A DNA stretch of 32,117 bases from Deltaproteobacteria bacterium (GTDB lineage Bacteria > Desulfobacterota > Binatia > UTPRO1), in contig JACQEO010000071.1 in assembly GCA_016200545.1 (NCBI GenBank), forward strand, positions 1-32,117, read 5' to 3'. Positions 5,945-14,323 of the stretch are shown here, piece after piece (within the stretch, counting starts at the first letter, position 1; each line of letters opens with the position of its first letter). The notes under the pieces are model-generated. The model had not been told where the DNA came from. It saw nothing but the letters and a program-made list of their open reading frames with translations, and ran no database searches. A program made the position numbers and the translations under genes.

Positions 5945-7264
5945 ATGAGAGAGTCGCGACAGAGACGGAGGGTGGGTTCGGGCTGGCGCTGCCTCCAAGC
6001 CGGGGTCGTGGCTGCAGGAATCCTGACGGCCGCGAGCGCACGTGCGCAAGTGGAGCGCGTTCGCCTTACGGACCTGATTGCAGAAGCCAGGCAGCACAAT
6101 CCCGACCTCGGGGCGGCAGAGGCCCGTGCGCGCGCCGCGGCCGCCGTCCCTGCACGGGTCGTCGCGCTCGACGATCCGGTGCTAAGCTATGAAGCCTGGA
6201 ACGCGCCCGAATCGCTGCGCCTCGATCGAGCGGACAACAACATCTTTCGTCTCTCGCAGAAAATCCCGTTTCCCGGGAAGCGCGCGCTTGCGGAAGAGGT
6301 GGCGACGCGCGACGCGGAGATGGCGACAAAGGACGCGCGTGGAACGGAGCTCGACGTCGTCGCCAGCATCACCAAGGCCTACTACGAGCTGTGGCGAATC
6401 CACCGACTGATTGCGGTCTACTCGCGCGAGAAAGATCTCGCGCAGCGTGTGGCGCGCATCGCCGAGCAGAAGTACGGCACGAGTGAGGTGTCGCAATCCG
6501 ACGTGCTCCGCGCACAGGTGGAGCTCACGCATCTGATCAACCGCGTGCACACCGAGACCCTGTCTGTCCGGAGTGCGGAAGCGGAGCTGCGGGAGCTGCT
6601 CAGCCGGCCAGGCACGGATCCGTTTGGCATTCCCGAAGATCCTTCACCCCCGCGGCTGACGGCGCGTCTGGAAGACGTCACCGACGTCGCCCTCGCGGAG
6701 CGTCCAGAGATCGCCGCGCAGCGCGCCGCTGTGTCGCGTGAGGAAGCGGCCGTACGCCTTTCCGAGCGTGCCCGGCTTCCGGATTTCGAGTTCTCCGTGG
6801 GACGCTTCGAGAACGCGCATGGCCGCGACGGTTTCGGTGCGATGGCGTCCGTGACGCTGCCGATTGCGCAGCCGGGCAAGTACGACGCCGGCGTGACCGA
6901 GGCCAACGCTCGGCTGTCCGCGCAGAAAGCCGACCTTCGGCGCGCGGAGGACCGGATTCGCCGTGAGGTCGGGCAGACATTTGTTCGCGCAGAGACGGCG
7001 CTTTCGCAGTACGAGCTCTTCACCACCACGCATATCCCGCAAGCCGAACAGGCGCTCTCCGTGACGGAAAGCGGCTATCAGACCGGAGCGGTGGACTTCC
7101 TGTCGCTGATCGATTCCTTGCGTCAGATCGAGATGGTTCACACGGAACACATTGAAGCGCAGGTAGAATTTGAAAAAGCGTACGCGGACCTCGAGCGCGC
7201 AGTCGGGAGGGAACTGCCGCGGCCGGCCGATGCTCATGGCAAAGGAACCCCGCGCCATGGCTAG
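5945..7264 (+). CDS. TolC-family outer-membrane efflux channel of a CusCBA-type system
   Basis: Encodes 439 residues: a signal peptide ending ASARAQ and two repeats of the outer-membrane efflux protein fold, seen as long amphipathic helices (LTDLIAEARQHNPDLGAAEA, and the second half from about residue 250, VALAERPEIAAQRAAVSREE) separated by short beta segments (FRLSQKIPFPGKRALAEEV and GAMASVTLPIAQPGKYDAGV). The channel links the inner-membrane pump to the outer membrane. The ATG at 5945 fits the signal peptide best, though its ribosome site is weak. The stop overlaps the start of the adaptor gene by eight bases (7257-7264), so the three efflux genes form one operon. No lipobox is seen, unlike the second TolC-type gene at 12877. 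Confidence 0.87.
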   Translation: MRESRQRRRVGSGWRCLQAGVVAAGILTAASARAQVERVRLTDLIAEARQHNPDLGAAEARARAAAAVPARVVALDDPVLSYEAWNAPESLRLDRADNNIFRLSQKIPFPGKRALAEEVATRDAEMATKDARGTELDVVASITKAYYELWRIHRLIAVYSREKDLAQRVARIAEQKYGTSEVSQSDVLRAQVELTHLINRVHTETLSVRSAEAELRELLSRPGTDPFGIPEDPSPPRLTARLEDVTDVALAERPEIAAQRAAVSREEAAVRLSERARLPDFEFSVGRFENAHGRDGFGAMASVTLPIAQPGKYDAGVTEANARLSAQKADLRRAEDRIRREVGQTFVRAETALSQYELFTTTHIPQAEQALSVTESGYQTGAVDFLSLIDSLRQIEMVHTEHIEAQVEFEKAYADLERAVGRELPRPADAHGKGTPRHG

Positions 7265-8483
7265 ACGGTTCCTTCTCGTTCTCTTCCTTCTCGTGGCCGT
7301 CGTTGGGACGTGGGCGTTCGTCGCGAAGCCTGCCCTCTGGTGGTCCAGCGAGCCCGCGGCCGCCCCTAAGAGCGGATTTTATCAATGCGCGATGCACCCG
7401 CAGATTGTTTCGGACAAGCCGGGCACCTGTCCGATCTGTCAGATGAAGCTCGAGCATGTCGATGAAGTCTCGCCTCATGAATCGAACGCAGCGGGCCCAC
7501 CGGCATCGGCGGAACGGAAGGTCGCGATGTACCGCCACCCGATGCGTGCCGACGTGACGTCACCCAACCCGGCGAAGGACGAGATGGGGATGGACTACAT
7601 CCCGGTCTACGAGGACGAGATGGGTGGCGAGGCGGGACACGTTCCCGGACACGCATCGTTTACGCTCAGCCCGGAGCGCCAACAGCTCATCGGCGTGACG
7701 ACGGCGACCCTCGAGACCCGCTCGCTCGAGCTCGACATCCATGCCGTCGGGCGGGTCGCCTACGATCCGATGCTCTACCAGGCGATCGTTGAATACCGAG
7801 AGGCGCTGAAATCGCGCGCGGCGACGAAGGATAGTCCTTGGCCGGAAGCGCAACAGGGCTCCGAGGGGATCCTTCGCTCGGCGACGCTCAAGCTCCGTCA
7901 ACAGGGCTTGTCTGACGCGCAAATCGCGGCACTCGCCCGCGAGCGCGGCGAGCCGACGAACCTCCTGCTTCCGGACACAGCGGTTTGGGTCTACGCGCAG
8001 GTGTACGAGTACGAAGCGCCGCTCGTCGAAGCCGAGCAACCGGTGGAGATCGCACTCCCCTCGATTCCCGGCCGGACCTACCGCGCCAAGGTCACGGCCG
8101 TCGATCCGATCCTCAACCCCGCTACGCGGACCGTTCGCGTGCGGATGCTCGTGCCGACACCGGATCGGAGCTTACGTCCGGAATCGTTCGTGAAGGTCAC
8201 CATCCATGTGCCAATCGGGGAGAAGCTCGCCGTCCCGCGCGAGGCGGTGCTCGATACGGGGGAGACACAGATTGTGTTTGTGGTGAAGGGCGCGGGGACG
8301 TTCGAGCCGCGGTCGGTGACGCTCGGGCGCGCGGCCCAAGGGTACTACGAGGTGCTCGGGGGCCTGTCGGCCGGCGAGGACGTCGTGACGTCCGCAAACT
8401 TCCTCATCGACTCCGAATCGCGCTTCCGGTCTGCGCTTGCCGCCTTCAAGAAGTCGCCCCACGAAGCCCAGCAGCAGCACTGA
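7257..8483 (+). CDS. cusB: CusB-type periplasmic adaptor with two heavy-metal-binding domains
   Basis: Encodes 408 residues: an N-terminal membrane anchor (FLLVLFLLVAVVGTWAF), then two tandem heavy-metal-binding modules, FYQCAMHPQ...PGTCPICQMKLEHV (about residues 41-68) and MYRHPMRADV...DEMGMDYIPVYEDE (about 87-117), then the membrane-fusion core with barrel-sandwich and alpha-hairpin regions (FTLSPERQQLIGVTTATLET; DTAVWVYAQVYEYEAPLVEA; ATRTVRVRMLVPTPDRSLRP). CusB adaptors receive Cu(I)/Ag(I) in the periplasm and switch on the RND pump. The second module lacks the cysteines of the first, as is common. ATG 7257 is used; in-frame ATGs at 7230 and 7236 are also possible. The stop lies 11 bases before the pump gene. 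Confidence 0.92.
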   Translation: MARRFLLVLFLLVAVVGTWAFVAKPALWWSSEPAAAPKSGFYQCAMHPQIVSDKPGTCPICQMKLEHVDEVSPHESNAAGPPASAERKVAMYRHPMRADVTSPNPAKDEMGMDYIPVYEDEMGGEAGHVPGHASFTLSPERQQLIGVTTATLETRSLELDIHAVGRVAYDPMLYQAIVEYREALKSRAATKDSPWPEAQQGSEGILRSATLKLRQQGLSDAQIAALARERGEPTNLLLPDTAVWVYAQVYEYEAPLVEAEQPVEIALPSIPGRTYRAKVTAVDPILNPATRTVRVRMLVPTPDRSLRPESFVKVTIHVPIGEKLAVPREAVLDTGETQIVFVVKGAGTFEPRSVTLGRAAQGYYEVLGGLSAGEDVVTSANFLIDSESRFRSALAAFKKSPHEAQQQH

Positions 8484-8494
8484 GGGCGAGCGCC

Positions 8495-11400
8495 GTGATC
8501 AACCGCATCATCGCCTTTAGCGCAACGAACAAGTTCCTGGTGCTAATTCTCACCGTGGTTGCCCTGGTCGGTGCGACCTGGGCGGTCAAAAACATCCCGC
8601 TCGACGCGATTCCGGATCTCTCCGATACGCAGGTCATCATCTATTCGCGCTGGGATCGCAGCCCGGACATCCTCGAGGATCAGGTCACGTATCCGATCGC
8701 GACGGCGCTGCTCGGTGCGCCGCGCATCAAAGCGGTGCGGGGATTCTCCGATTTCGGCTACTCGTACGTGTACGTCATCTTCCAGGATGGGACCGATCTC
8801 TACTGGGCACGCTCGCGGGTGCTCGAGTATCTGAGCAAGATTCTTCCGCGGCTTCCGGAGGGGGTGCACACCGAGATCGGACCGGATGCGACCAGTGTCG
8901 GATGGGTCTACCAGTACGCGCTCGTGGACCGTTCCGGGAAGCACGACCTCGCGGCGCTCCGAAGCCTTCAGGACTGGTATCTGCGGTACCATCTTCAGGC
9001 CGTGCCCGGCGTCGCGGAAGTGGCCGCGGTTGGGGGATTCGTCAAGCAGTACCAGATCAACGCCGACCCGGACCTTCTGCTCGCCTACAACATCCCACTT
9101 CCCGAGCTCGTCACCGCGGTGAGGAAGGGGAATGCCGATGTCGGCGGACGCCTGCTTGAGTTTGCCGGCATGGAATTCATGGTGCGCGGGCGCGGCTATA
9201 TCAAGTCGCTCGCGGATATTGAGAACATCGTCGTCAAAGTCGACGAGAAGACCGGCACGCCGGTGCTCGTGAAGCAGCTGGCGAACGTGACGCTCGGCCC
9301 AGACATTCGCCGCGGCGTGGCCGATCTCGATGGGCTCGGGGATACGGTCGGCGGCATCATTGTGATGCGACAAGGCGAGAATGCGCTGACCGTGATTCAG
9401 CGCGTGAAAGACAAGCTGCAGGAGCTCGCGCCCACGCTTCCGGACGGCGTCGAGGTCGTTCCCACCTACGACCGCTCGGACCTCATCGAGCGCTCGATCG
9501 ACACGCTCGTGCACTCGCTCAAAGAAGAGATGCTGATCGTGAGCGCCGTCATTCTCATCTTCCTCTGGCACGTTCCATCCGCGGTCATCCCGATCATCAC
9601 GATCCCGGTATCGGTGTTTCTCGCGTTCATCCCCATGTACTTCATGGGCCTCACGTCGAACCTGATGTCGCTCGCAGGCATCGCGATCTCGATCGGCGTG
9701 CTCGTGGACGGCGCGATTGTCGAGGTCGAGAATGCGTACAAGCGGCTCGAGGAGTGGATCGCCGGCGGCCGCCGCGGCGACTACCATGCCGTCCGGCTTC
9801 GCGCACTGCAGGAAGTCGGCCCTTCAGTGTTCTTCTCGCTCTTGGTGATTGCGGTCGCCTTTCTCCCGGTCTTCACCTTAGTCGACCAGGAGGGGCGCCT
9901 GTTCAAACCGCTCGCGTATTCCAAGAACCTCGCGATGGCGATCGCCGCGATCCTCGCGGTGACGCTCGACCCGGCGATGCGGATGATGTTCACCCGCATG
10001 GACAACTTCAGTTTCCGCCCCAGGTGGCTTCGCGCGGTGGTGAACACGGCTGCGGTCGGGCGCTACTATCCCGAGGAGCGCCATCCCATCAGTCGTGTCC
10101 TCTTTGCGGTCTACGAGCCGGTCTGCCGTTTCGTCCTTCGGCATCGCGCGCTCACGATCTCGCTCGCCATTTTGCTCGTGGCGACCACGGTTCCTATCTA
10201 CTTGAAGCTCGGCTCGGAGTTCATGCCGCCCCTGAATGAGGGGGCCTTCCTCTACATGCCGACGGCCCTTCCGGGCATGTCCGTCACGCAGGCGCAGGAG
10301 ATCTTGCAAACGCAAGATCGGATTCTCCGAGGCTTCCCGGAAGTCGCAAGCGTATTTGGGAAAGCCGGGCGCGCGGACTCACCGACGGACCCGGCGCCCT
10401 TCTCGATGGTCGAAACGACGGTGGTGCTGAAGCCCGAGATGGAATGGCGACCGGCGCACCGCTGGTACTCGGACAAGCCCCGGTTCATCCAATGGGTGGG
10501 CGCGCGGTTCGTGCCGGATCACATCACGTTCGATGAGCTCCAGACCGAGATGGACGACAAGCTTCGGTTTCCGGGCATCCCGAACATCTGGACACAGCCG
10601 ATCAAGAATCGCATCGACATGCTGTCGACTGGCGTCCGGACGCCCATTGGGGTGAAGATTTTCGGCCCTGACCTGAAGACCATTCAAAGCATTGGGGAAC
10701 GACTTGAGAGCGTGCTCCGCGGTGTTCCCGGCACACGCAACGTCCTCGCCGAGCGGACGGCCGGCGGATACTACGTCGATTTCGTTCTCAACCGCGACGA
10801 GCTCGCCCGGTACGGCCTGACCGTCGACGATGCGCAGATGATCGTCACGTCGGCCATTGGCGGCGAGAACGTCACGACGACCGTCGAAGGCCGCGAGCGC
10901 TACCCGGTGAACGTGCGCTACGGCCGTGAGTTTCGCGACGACATCGAGCGCTTGAAGCGGACCCTCGTCCCGACGCCCTCGGGGATGCAGATTCCCATGA
11001 CGCAGATTGCCGATCTGAAGCTCGTCGAGGGACCGTCAATGATTCGCGATGAGAACGGCCAGCTTGCGGGCTACGTCTACATCGACATGGCAGGACGGGA
11101 CATTGGGAGCTACGTCACGGACGCAAAAGCGCGCGTGCAAGAGCAGCTCGACTTGCCGAAGGGCTACACGCTCACGTGGAGCGGTCAGTATGAGAACATG
11201 CTGCGCGTGCGAGAGCGGCTGAAGGTTGTGCTGCCGCTGACGATCTTCTTGATCGCGCTCCTGCTCTACATGAACACGAAGTCGGGGGTGAAGACCGCGA
11301 TTGTCCTGCTCGCCGTGCCGTTTTCGCTGATCGGTGCGGTGTGGCTGCTCTATGCGCTCGGGTACAACGTCTCGATCGCGGTTTGGGTGGGCATGATCGC

Positions 11401-11794
11401 ACTCATGGGACTCGATGCGGAGACCGGCGTCTTCATGCTGTTGTTCCTCGATCTCGCCTACGACGAACGGGTCCAGCGCGGACTCATGCGCACGGAGGAA
11501 GACCTTACCGAAGCGATCATCCACGGCGCGGTCCGGCGGGTGCGCCCGAAAATGATGACGGTGAGCGCCGCCTTCATGGGACTGCTGCCGGTCATGTGGG
11601 CGACCGGCACCGGCGCCGACGTTATGAAGCGCATCGCCGCGCCGATGGTCGGCGGGCTCTTCACCTCATTTGCACTCGAACTGCTCGTCTATCCTGTGAT
11701 CTACGCGATCTGGAAGTGGCGGTTCGAGATGCGCCAAGGGCGAAAAGTCCCCGAACCGAAGCTCTTCGGGTCCCAGCCGCTTGAGGCGGCCTGA
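8495..11794 (+). CDS. cusA: CusA-type Cu(I)/Ag(I) RND efflux pump
   Basis: Encodes 1099 residues from GTG 8495 (VINRIIAFSATNKFLVLILT), a typical heavy-metal RND start. All landmarks are present: periplasmic loops, a central run of membrane helices (SAVILIFLWHVPSAVIPIIT onward), the proton-relay Asp in IGVLVDGAIVEVEN (Asp405) and the C-terminal helix bundle. The three methionines that bind copper in E. coli CusA (573, 623, 672) have counterparts in LYMPTALPG (Met588), FSMVETT (Met638) and IDMLSTG (Met709), which points to monovalent copper/silver rather than zinc or cobalt. About 20 extra residues lie between the second and third of these compared with the E. coli protein. Upstream codons in this frame belong to the overlap with the adaptor gene. 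It is the last gene of the operon. Confidence 0.95.
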   Translation: MINRIIAFSATNKFLVLILTVVALVGATWAVKNIPLDAIPDLSDTQVIIYSRWDRSPDILEDQVTYPIATALLGAPRIKAVRGFSDFGYSYVYVIFQDGTDLYWARSRVLEYLSKILPRLPEGVHTEIGPDATSVGWVYQYALVDRSGKHDLAALRSLQDWYLRYHLQAVPGVAEVAAVGGFVKQYQINADPDLLLAYNIPLPELVTAVRKGNADVGGRLLEFAGMEFMVRGRGYIKSLADIENIVVKVDEKTGTPVLVKQLANVTLGPDIRRGVADLDGLGDTVGGIIVMRQGENALTVIQRVKDKLQELAPTLPDGVEVVPTYDRSDLIERSIDTLVHSLKEEMLIVSAVILIFLWHVPSAVIPIITIPVSVFLAFIPMYFMGLTSNLMSLAGIAISIGVLVDGAIVEVENAYKRLEEWIAGGRRGDYHAVRLRALQEVGPSVFFSLLVIAVAFLPVFTLVDQEGRLFKPLAYSKNLAMAIAAILAVTLDPAMRMMFTRMDNFSFRPRWLRAVVNTAAVGRYYPEERHPISRVLFAVYEPVCRFVLRHRALTISLAILLVATTVPIYLKLGSEFMPPLNEGAFLYMPTALPGMSVTQAQEILQTQDRILRGFPEVASVFGKAGRADSPTDPAPFSMVETTVVLKPEMEWRPAHRWYSDKPRFIQWVGARFVPDHITFDELQTEMDDKLRFPGIPNIWTQPIKNRIDMLSTGVRTPIGVKIFGPDLKTIQSIGERLESVLRGVPGTRNVLAERTAGGYYVDFVLNRDELARYGLTVDDAQMIVTSAIGGENVTTTVEGRERYPVNVRYGREFRDDIERLKRTLVPTPSGMQIPMTQIADLKLVEGPSMIRDENGQLAGYVYIDMAGRDIGSYVTDAKARVQEQLDLPKGYTLTWSGQYENMLRVRERLKVVLPLTIFLIALLLYMNTKSGVKTAIVLLAVPFSLIGAVWLLYALGYNVSIAVWVGMIALMGLDAETGVFMLLFLDLAYDERVQRGLMRTEEDLTEAIIHGAVRRVRPKMMTVSAAFMGLLPVMWATGTGADVMKRIAAPMVGGLFTSFALELLVYPVIYAIWKWRFEMRQGRKVPEPKLFGSQPLEAA

Positions 11795-11817
11795 GGTGAG
11801 CCCGCGACGCGTAGGCT

Positions 11818-11831
11818 TGCCTGACCAGGCA
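11818..11831. repeat. Short inverted repeat after the pump gene
   Basis: TGCCTG-AC-CAGGCA, a perfect six-base dyad 24 bases beyond the cusA stop. It may be part of a transcript end or a protein site; there is no T-tract. The remaining 11,795-12,035 sequence shows no gene. Confidence 0.3.
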
Positions 11832-12035
11832 TGCTGTTGCGCGAAGCCCCTTACGATGATGGCAACGACGAGACGCGCTCAGGGTGTCATCGACATCACG
11901 AGAGCGCGACCCATGGAGGACTCCGCGGGCGATGTGCCGCTCACCACAGCATTGCCTCCTGGTTGAATTCCGACCAAACGTCACGGATAAGCTGCCGACA
12001 GGTGTTCTTGACGCCCGCGCTGAAGGTGCCTTAGC

Positions 12036-12455
12036 ATGGTCACCATGAAATCCGCCCGCCGACATCGTCAGCTGGCCGGCATCGTCTTGCCGGTGCTCTT
12101 TCTCTGCGGGTTGATCTGTCCGTGCGCCCAACCGGTGGCGCAGGCGCAATCCGTTCACGATCGAGAGACTCCGGCGTGCTGTCACCAGAAGGGGGACAAG
12201 GCGGCGGAGCACCACTCGCATCCGTCCTCGGGTAAGCACCGGCCGGATTGTCAGCACTGCGGTCAGCTTCAGGTTCTGAAGACCGACCGCCTGCCGCTCC
12301 TCTCGCCCCCGGCGAGCTCGGTCGCGGCCGTTCCCCCTGCGCTCCTTCTCCACGTGTCGCGCCCACCAGCAGAGCTCCGTCTTGCGTCTCAGACGTTTTC
12401 CGCTCACTCCCCTCCTTCCTCTCTTCTTCGCCTGAAGTGCGTTCTTCTCATCTGA
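12036..12455 (+). CDS. Cys/His-rich small exported protein, copper-locus type
   Basis: Encodes 139 residues: a signal peptide (QLAGIVLPVLFLCGLICPCAQPVAQAQ), then a metal-ligand-rich segment (ACCHQKGDKAAEHHSHPSSG, then KHRPDCQHCGQ) and a Pro/Ser/Leu-rich tail ending LLRLKCVLLI. Small exported proteins with CCxxK...HHxH...CxHC clusters commonly precede copper oxidase or efflux genes; I know no assigned biochemical role, but periplasmic copper binding is a fair inference. ATG 12036 is supported by GAAGG nine bases upstream; ATG 12045 is an alternative. An imperfect dyad, GCTGAAGG/CCTTAGC (12019-12035), lies immediately before the start and could be an operator. It opens the second copper block, on the same strand as the genes that follow. 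Confidence 0.68.
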   Translation: MVTMKSARRHRQLAGIVLPVLFLCGLICPCAQPVAQAQSVHDRETPACCHQKGDKAAEHHSHPSSGKHRPDCQHCGQLQVLKTDRLPLLSPPASSVAAVPPALLLHVSRPPAELRLASQTFSAHSPPSSLLRLKCVLLI

Positions 12456-12568
12456 GCTGTCCTTTTTCTAACTGGCGCTTGTCTCAACGCTAGACCTTGG
12501 CAGTTTCTGCGCGCTCCGCAGCGTAGCGAGCGCAGCCGTACTGCAAGCATTTGGAAAAGGAATGGCTC

Positions 12569-12880
12569 ATGTTCAGAAGACTCTCGTTTTTCGTTCTCCC
12601 GGCGATCCTGGTCGCCGGCTGTTCTCCTCGCATTGGGCCGCCAGTGCTTACGGCGACGCACCCGGCAAGCCCTAGCGCGCCAGAAGCGCCGCTTCGAGCG
12701 TCCTCGACGACGTTAGTCGTCGAGGATACCGCCACGGGCCGTGTAGCGCCTCGCCCTCAGGCGAACGAAGGCACCGGCCATCACGATCATCCCCGCATGA
12801 GCATGCCCGGAATGGACATGTCGGGCATGGCCGGCATGCGGCACGGGAGCGGCCAATCAGGCCCAGGTGGTAACGAATGA
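12569..12880 (+). CDS. Met/His-rich lipoprotein
   Basis: Encodes 103 residues with a lipoprotein signal (MFRRLSFFVLPAILVAGC, lipobox LVAGC, Cys18) and a disordered Pro/Ala-rich middle. The C-terminus is HHDHPRMSMPGMDMSGMAGM followed by RHGSG, a Met/His cluster typical of periplasmic copper-binding sequences. ATG 12569 has AAGGA upstream; an ATG at 12551 would add residues before the signal. The stop overlaps the start of the TolC-type gene by three bases (ATGA, 12877-12880), so the two are translationally coupled. A copper-shuttling role is inferred from composition and neighbours. Confidence 0.75.
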   Translation: MFRRLSFFVLPAILVAGCSPRIGPPVLTATHPASPSAPEAPLRASSTTLVVEDTATGRVAPRPQANEGTGHHDHPRMSMPGMDMSGMAGMRHGSGQSGPGGNE

Positions 12881-14319
12881 CGCGAGCCATCACACCCCTT
12901 CTGATGGTGAGCGCCCTTGGCCTCGGCGGCTGCGCCACCCTTCGTCTACACCCGGGCTTCACTGACGTCGAGAAGCTCGTCGCCGAACGAACAGCAGCGA
13001 AAGTCGCGTGGCGCGACGGCGGTCCCGCGGATGCAGAGGTGGCCGACCGAATCAAAGCAACACTCGCCAAGGAGCTCACTAGTGATGCCGCCGTACAGGT
13101 GGCGCTCCTCAACAATCGGAAGCTCCAGGTGGTCTACCAGAATCTCGGAATCGCCGAGGCGGATCTCGCGCAGGCGGGGCTGCTACCGAACCCGGTGCTG
13201 AATGCCGATGTGCGCTTCGGGGTCGGCGTGTCCGGAACCGGGGCGGACATCGGCGTCGTCCAGGAGTTCCTGAGTGTGCTCCAGATTCCGCTTCGGAAAC
13301 GCGCGGCCGGTGCGGCGTTTGAGGCGGCGAAGTTGGAAGTTGCGCGGGCCGTGTTCGACCTTGCCTCCGAGGTGAAGTCGTCCTTCTACCGGCTCCAGGG
13401 GGCGCTGCAGATGCTGGAGCTTCGACGGACCGTTGCGAACGCCACAGCGGGTGCAGCGGAGCTCGTGAAGCGCCAACGCGAGGTCGGGAATACCACGGAC
13501 CTCGATGTCGCAACGGAACGGACGCTCGCTGAGCAGGCGAAGATCGAACTTGCCGAGGCGGAGGTTGAGGTCGAGGCGGACCGTGAGGAATTCAACGCAC
13601 TTCTTGGTCTCTGGGGAGACCAGACGACGTGGACCATTGGCTCTCGTCTTCCAGAGCTTCCGAAGAACGAAATCAGCCCGCAAGGGCTCGAGGCGGCTGC
13701 GGTGAAGCAGCGACTCGATCTCGCCGCGGCCCGACAGGAGATCGAGGTCCTTGCTCAGACGCTTGCGTTAACGCGCTCCTATGGGCTGGTTCCCGGGGCA
13801 ACGCTCGGTGCCGCCGCGCAGCGCGAAGTTGAGGGCGGAGCGTGGTCACTGGGACCATCAATCGGGATTCCGATTCCGATCTTCGATCAGCGCCAGGCAA
13901 CGATGGCGAGTTACACCGCGCAGATTCAGCGAAGTCGTGAGCGCTATACGGCGCTGGCGGTCGACATTCGCGCGGACGTGCGCAAAGCGCGAGCTCGCCT
14001 CCTGGGGGCCCGCGCCGAGGCGGAGTACTACCGGCGCGTCGTGCTTCCGCTGCGCCACGAGGTCGTTCGCCAGACGCAGCTTCAGTACAACGGCATGCAG
14101 GTTGGTGTCTTTCAGCTTCTCCAGGCACGGCGAGACGAAATCGAAGCCGGCCGCGCTTACATCGCCGCCCTCACGAACTACTGGACGACCCGTGCGGAGC
14201 TCGAACGCGCCGTTGGCGGAGAGCTTCGCCTCGAGGACGGCGCTCCGAAGCCCGTCTCTTTACCGGCCGAAGCGCCCGAGTCGCCGACTATTCCTCAACA
14301 GCATCACCATGGAGGCTAG
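12877..14319 (+). CDS. TolC-family outer-membrane lipoprotein of a copper oxidase cluster
   Basis: Encodes 480 residues with a lipobox (VSALGLGGC, Cys19) and the doubled outer-membrane efflux protein fold: LTSDAAVQVALLNNRKLQVV, AEADLAQAGLLPNPVLNADV, and in the second half GLEAAAVKQRLDLAAARQEI and LGPSIGIPIPIFDQRQATMA. The C-terminus ends IPQQHHHGG, a His cluster that could bind metal. Outer-membrane channels like this are often encoded directly before copper oxidases without a dedicated RND pump or adaptor. It may use the CusBA complex encoded upstream, or serve another route; the sequence does not say. It overlaps the lipoprotein gene upstream and abuts the oxidase gene. Confidence 0.87.
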   Translation: MTRAITPLLMVSALGLGGCATLRLHPGFTDVEKLVAERTAAKVAWRDGGPADAEVADRIKATLAKELTSDAAVQVALLNNRKLQVVYQNLGIAEADLAQAGLLPNPVLNADVRFGVGVSGTGADIGVVQEFLSVLQIPLRKRAAGAAFEAAKLEVARAVFDLASEVKSSFYRLQGALQMLELRRTVANATAGAAELVKRQREVGNTTDLDVATERTLAEQAKIELAEAEVEVEADREEFNALLGLWGDQTTWTIGSRLPELPKNEISPQGLEAAAVKQRLDLAAARQEIEVLAQTLALTRSYGLVPGATLGAAAQREVEGGAWSLGPSIGIPIPIFDQRQATMASYTAQIQRSRERYTALAVDIRADVRKARARLLGARAEAEYYRRVVLPLRHEVVRQTQLQYNGMQVGVFQLLQARRDEIEAGRAYIAALTNYWTTRAELERAVGGELRLEDGAPKPVSLPAEAPESPTIPQQHHHGG

Positions 14320-14323
14320 GAAC

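Noticed and set aside
8543..9787. Long minus-strand frame opposite the RND pump gene
   Set aside because: Its Asp/Arg/His-rich sequence has no domain and mirrors the codon bias of the pump gene.
12008..12036. TTGACG-N17-TTAGCA as a housekeeping promoter before the Cys/His-rich protein
   Set aside because: The -10 box would overlap the ATG at 12036, which has the better ribosome site, so it would require an almost leaderless transcript from ATG 12045.
12505..12536. Hairpin-like CTGCGCGCTC...GAGCGCAG before the lipoprotein gene
   Set aside because: Imperfect stem with no T-tract; in such GC-rich sequence this arises easily.
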